The notes below the pieces were generated by a model. The model did not search any database. It was not told the origin of the DNA and saw nothing but the letters and a program-made list of their open reading frames with translations. The translations under genes were made by a program, and so were the position numbers. A stretch of DNA of 8,322 nucleotides from Hyphomicrobiales bacterium. Lineage in GTDB: Bacteria > Pseudomonadota > Alphaproteobacteria > Rhizobiales > Xanthobacteraceae. Shown piece after piece: positions 6,065 through 8,322 of this stretch (positions are counted from its first letter, which is position 1; each line of letters opens with the position of its first letter). The stretch spans positions 1 through 8,322 of the forward strand of contig JACQDO010000047.1 in assembly GCA_016201085.1 (NCBI GenBank), in the 5' to 3' direction.

Positions 6065-7435
6065 ATGCAGAGTGAAAAAGAGCAAGTCGCCCTCACGTCG
6101 ATTTTCGCATCGGCCGGATTGACGATCGCCAAGACGGTGGTCGGAATTTCCACCGGCTCGCTCGCGATTCTGTCGGAGGCCGGGCATTCGCTGATCGATT
6201 TCGGCGCCACGGTGATGACCTATGCCGCCGTGCGCATCTCGGGCAAGCCGGCCGACGAGGAACACCATTACGGCCACGGCAAGGTCGAGAGCGTCTCGGC
6301 GCTCGGAGAAACCGCGCTGCTGTTCCTGCTCTCGGGTGTGGTGATCTGGGAGGCGGTCAAGCGTCTCATCGATCACGAGCCGCATGCGGTGGTCGCCACC
6401 GTCTGGGCTTTCGGCGTGATCGTGGTGTCGATCGCGGTCGATTTCTTCCGGGCGCGCGCGCTGGCGCGCACCGCCAAGCAGACGCAAAGCCAGGCCTTGG
6501 AAGCCGACGCGCTGCATTTTTCATCCGATCTGTGGTCCTCGCTGGCGGTGCTGATCGGGCTGGTCGGCGTTTATTTCGGCCTGCCCTGGGCGGATTCCGC
6601 CGCCGCGCTGCTGGTGGCGGTGCTGGTTTGCAGCGCCGGCTGGCGGTTAGGGCGGCGCACCATCGAAACGCTGACCGATACGGCGCCGCAAGGCGCCGCC
6701 GAACGCATCGGTGCCATCGCCGCCAATGTCGCCGGCGTGGTCGCGGTCGAGCGCATCCGCGCCCGCGAAGTCGGCGACAAGACGTTCGTCGATTTGGTGG
6801 TTGCGGTCAGCCGCACGCTGCCGCTCGATCGCGTGAGCGCCATCAAGCTCGCCGTCGAGGCCGCGCTACGCGAGCAGATGCCGGGAGCCGAGCCGATCGT
6901 CACCACCGATCCGGTGGCGCTCAACAACGAGACCGTACTCGATCGCGTCATGGTGATCGCGCGCAACCGCGCGCTCGCCGTGCATCATGTGACGGTGTAC
7001 GACCTGCAGAACCGGCTGGCGATTTCGCTCGACCTGGAGGTGGACGGCAAGCTCTCGCTGCACGACGCCCACGCCTTGGCGGATGGCTTGGAAAGCGCGA
7101 TCGCCGCCGACCTCGGCGCCAATGTGGAAATCGACACCCACATCGAGCCGTTGCAGCCGCACCGGGCGGGCGGCCGCGAGGCCCCTCCCGAGCGGGTGAA
7201 GGCGGTCGAGCTTGCCTTGTCGGAGCTCGCTCCGCACAGTCGCACCATTCGCGACGTTCACAACGTTCGCGTGCGCGAGACCGACGAAGGCGAGATCGTC
7301 AACTTCCACTGCCGCGTCGATCCGGACTTGAGCGTGCAGAGCGTGCACGAGAAAGTGGATGAGCTGGAGCGAGCGTTAAAACAGCGTTCGCCGTCGATCA
7401 AGCGCGTGATCGGGCATGCGGAGCCGACGCGTTAG
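6065..7435 (+). CDS. Cation diffusion facilitator (CDF) transporter with an extended, repeated C-terminal domain
   Basis: A 456-residue inner-membrane divalent metal exporter, probably for zinc (or iron/manganese) by proton antiport. Six membrane segments are visible at about 8-28, 33-56, 78-98, 110-128, 156-172 and 176-194. The transport site is formed by H41-x-x-x-D45 in TM2 and H151-x-x-x-D155 in TM5. The family motif HHYGHGKVES (67-76) follows TM2. An HxxxD pair in both helices is usual for zinc carriers, whereas YiiP has DxxxD in TM2. The tail after about 200 is roughly 255 residues instead of the usual 80-100. It can be divided into three ZT_dimer-like units (about 211-288, 291-365 and 375-456); the last two end in THIEP and GHAEP, while the first ends in TTDP. 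The start is supported by AGAGG at 6053-6057. The gene lies 70 bases after the oxidoreductase and could be co-transcribed with it. Confidence 0.93.
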   Translation: MQSEKEQVALTSIFASAGLTIAKTVVGISTGSLAILSEAGHSLIDFGATVMTYAAVRISGKPADEEHHYGHGKVESVSALGETALLFLLSGVVIWEAVKRLIDHEPHAVVATVWAFGVIVVSIAVDFFRARALARTAKQTQSQALEADALHFSSDLWSSLAVLIGLVGVYFGLPWADSAAALLVAVLVCSAGWRLGRRTIETLTDTAPQGAAERIGAIAANVAGVVAVERIRAREVGDKTFVDLVVAVSRTLPLDRVSAIKLAVEAALREQMPGAEPIVTTDPVALNNETVLDRVMVIARNRALAVHHVTVYDLQNRLAISLDLEVDGKLSLHDAHALADGLESAIAADLGANVEIDTHIEPLQPHRAGGREAPPERVKAVELALSELAPHSRTIRDVHNVRVRETDEGEIVNFHCRVDPDLSVQSVHEKVDELERALKQRSPSIKRVIGHAEPTR

Positions 7436-8322
7436 GGCACCAGCACCGCCGCACCCTGTAAGCGTCCCTCTCGCAGGTCCGAGAGCGCCTCATTGGCCCG
7501 ATCCAGCGGATAGCGCACCACCTCGCATTTGACGCCGGCTTTGGGCGCGACGCTGAGGAACTCGTGCGCGTCCGTGCGTGTGAGGTTCGCCACCGACATC
7601 ACGTGCCGCTCTTCCCACAGCAGCGCATAGGGAAAGCTCGGGATATCCGACATATGGATGCCGCCGCAGACCACGCGGCCGCCTTTTTTCACCGCCTTGA
7701 GGGCTGCCGGCACCAGGGCGCCGACCGGTGCGAAGATGATGGCGGCGTCGAGCGGCTCGGGCGGTGCGTCCTCGGAGGCGCCGGCCCATACCGCGCCGAG
7801 CGCGCGCGCGAAATCCTGCGCCGCAGCATCTCCTTTGCGCGTGAAGGCGAACACGCGCCGCCCCTGCCAGCTCGCCACCTGCGCCAGGATATGGGCGGCG
7901 GCGCCGAAACCATAGAGGCCGAGCGTCATATCTTTTCCAGATTTGCCCTCGCCCGCCATGCGATAGCTGCGCCAGCCGATCAGCCCGGCGCACAGCCAGG
8001 GCGCGATTTCGGCGTCATCGCCTTGCTCGCCGAGGGGAAAACAATAGCGCGCGTCGGCAACCGTGTGGCTGGCGTAGCCGCCGTCGCGCGTATAGCCGGT
8101 GAACACCGGCGCGTCGCAGAGGTTTTCGGCACCCGCACGGCAATAGGGGCACGACCCGCAGGTCGCACCCAGCCAAGGTACGCCGACCCGCTCGCCAAGG
8201 CTAAAGCTACTCACGCCCGCGCCAATAGCGGCCACGCGGCCGACCACCTCATGGCCCGGCACCAGCGGCAGCTTTGGCTGCGTGAGTTCGCCGTCCACCG
8301 CGTGCAGATCGGTGCGGCAGAC
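7432..8322 (-). CDS. Zinc-dependent alcohol dehydrogenase family protein (5' end beyond the right edge)
   Basis: The 296 visible residues are all but about the first 30 of a medium-chain dehydrogenase/reductase. They match from memory the 'zinc-binding alcohol dehydrogenase family protein' subgroup (TIGR02822). Numbering from the first visible residue, the catalytic zinc ligands are C2 (in VCRTDLH), H24 with E25 (in GHEVVG) and C111 (in WLCAGLIGWRSY). The structural zinc ligands are C55, C58, C61 and C69 (in CGSCPYCRAGAENLC). The coenzyme loop is GLYGFGAAAH (135-144), a variant of the usual G-x-G-x-x-G that is typical of this subgroup. VVCGGIHMSDIPSFPY (217-232) and ANLTRTDAHEFL (245-256) are further subgroup marks. 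The frame stays open to the last base, so GTG at 8298 is internal and not the start. The substrate is unknown, probably a small alcohol or aldehyde. Its TAA overlaps the TAG of the convergent CDF gene. Confidence 0.95.
   Translation of the reverse strand, partial: VCRTDLHAVDGELTQPKLPLVPGHEVVGRVAAIGAGVSSFSLGERVGVPWLGATCGSCPYCRAGAENLCDAPVFTGYTRDGGYASHTVADARYCFPLGEQGDDAEIAPWLCAGLIGWRSYRMAGEGKSGKDMTLGLYGFGAAAHILAQVASWQGRRVFAFTRKGDAAAQDFARALGAVWAGASEDAPPEPLDAAIIFAPVGALVPAALKAVKKGGRVVCGGIHMSDIPSFPYALLWEERHVMSVANLTRTDAHEFLSVAPKAGVKCEVVRYPLDRANEALSDLREGRLQGAAVLVP

Noticed and set aside
4930..6210. Long minus-strand frame of 426 codons opposite the oxidoreductase
   Set aside because: Composition is dominated by R, A, H and D with no family resemblance. 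The opposite strand encodes a complete Gfo/Idh/MocA enzyme.
8298..8322. GTG at 8298 as the start of the alcohol dehydrogenase
   Set aside because: The frame continues to the last base with VCRTDLHA, which holds the first catalytic zinc cysteine. The true start is therefore outside the window.

Overview
The window looks like chromosomal DNA from an alphaproteobacterium, probably of the Hyphomicrobiales (Bradyrhizobium/Xanthobacteraceae type). This is inferred from the high GC content and codon choice, a tripartite-tricarboxylate (Bug-type) solute receptor, and the style of the FkbM/CmcI/TylF methyltransferases. No rRNA, tRNA, CRISPR array, insertion sequence or phage gene was seen. Every stretch without a gene is shorter than 200 bases.

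Left part (1-3857): a cell-surface glycan modification locus. A glycosyltransferase start runs off the left edge on the minus strand. Divergent from it, across a 190-base gap, runs a plus-strand series of methyltransferase genes from three unrelated SAM-dependent families: an FkbM protein with an N-terminal Rossmann-like domain, a second FkbM protein that has lost its start, a CmcI-type protein and a TylF/MycF-type protein. The genes overlap or nearly touch, so they probably form one operon that O-methylates sugars of a surface polysaccharide or a secreted glycolipid. The main anomaly is near base 1560. The reading frame of the first FkbM gene breaks just before its expected C-terminus, and the second FkbM gene is picked up in the -1 frame without its SAM-binding N-terminus. 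This looks like an internal deletion or a faulty assembly join.

Middle part (3910-5994): a minus-strand periplasmic receptor of the TctC/Bug family, with no TctA or TctB membrane partners in view, lies back to back with a Gfo/Idh/MocA NAD(P)-dependent oxidoreductase. The 117-base divergent control region holds two copies of AGCCTAGC whose starts are 23 bases apart. Uptake of an organic acid or sugar acid followed by its oxidation is a plausible joint role, but the substrate is unknown.

Right part (6065-8322): a cation diffusion facilitator with an unusually long cytoplasmic tail that reads as three successive ZT_dimer-like units. It ends by overlapping, stop to stop, a convergent zinc-dependent alcohol dehydrogenase that runs off the right edge.
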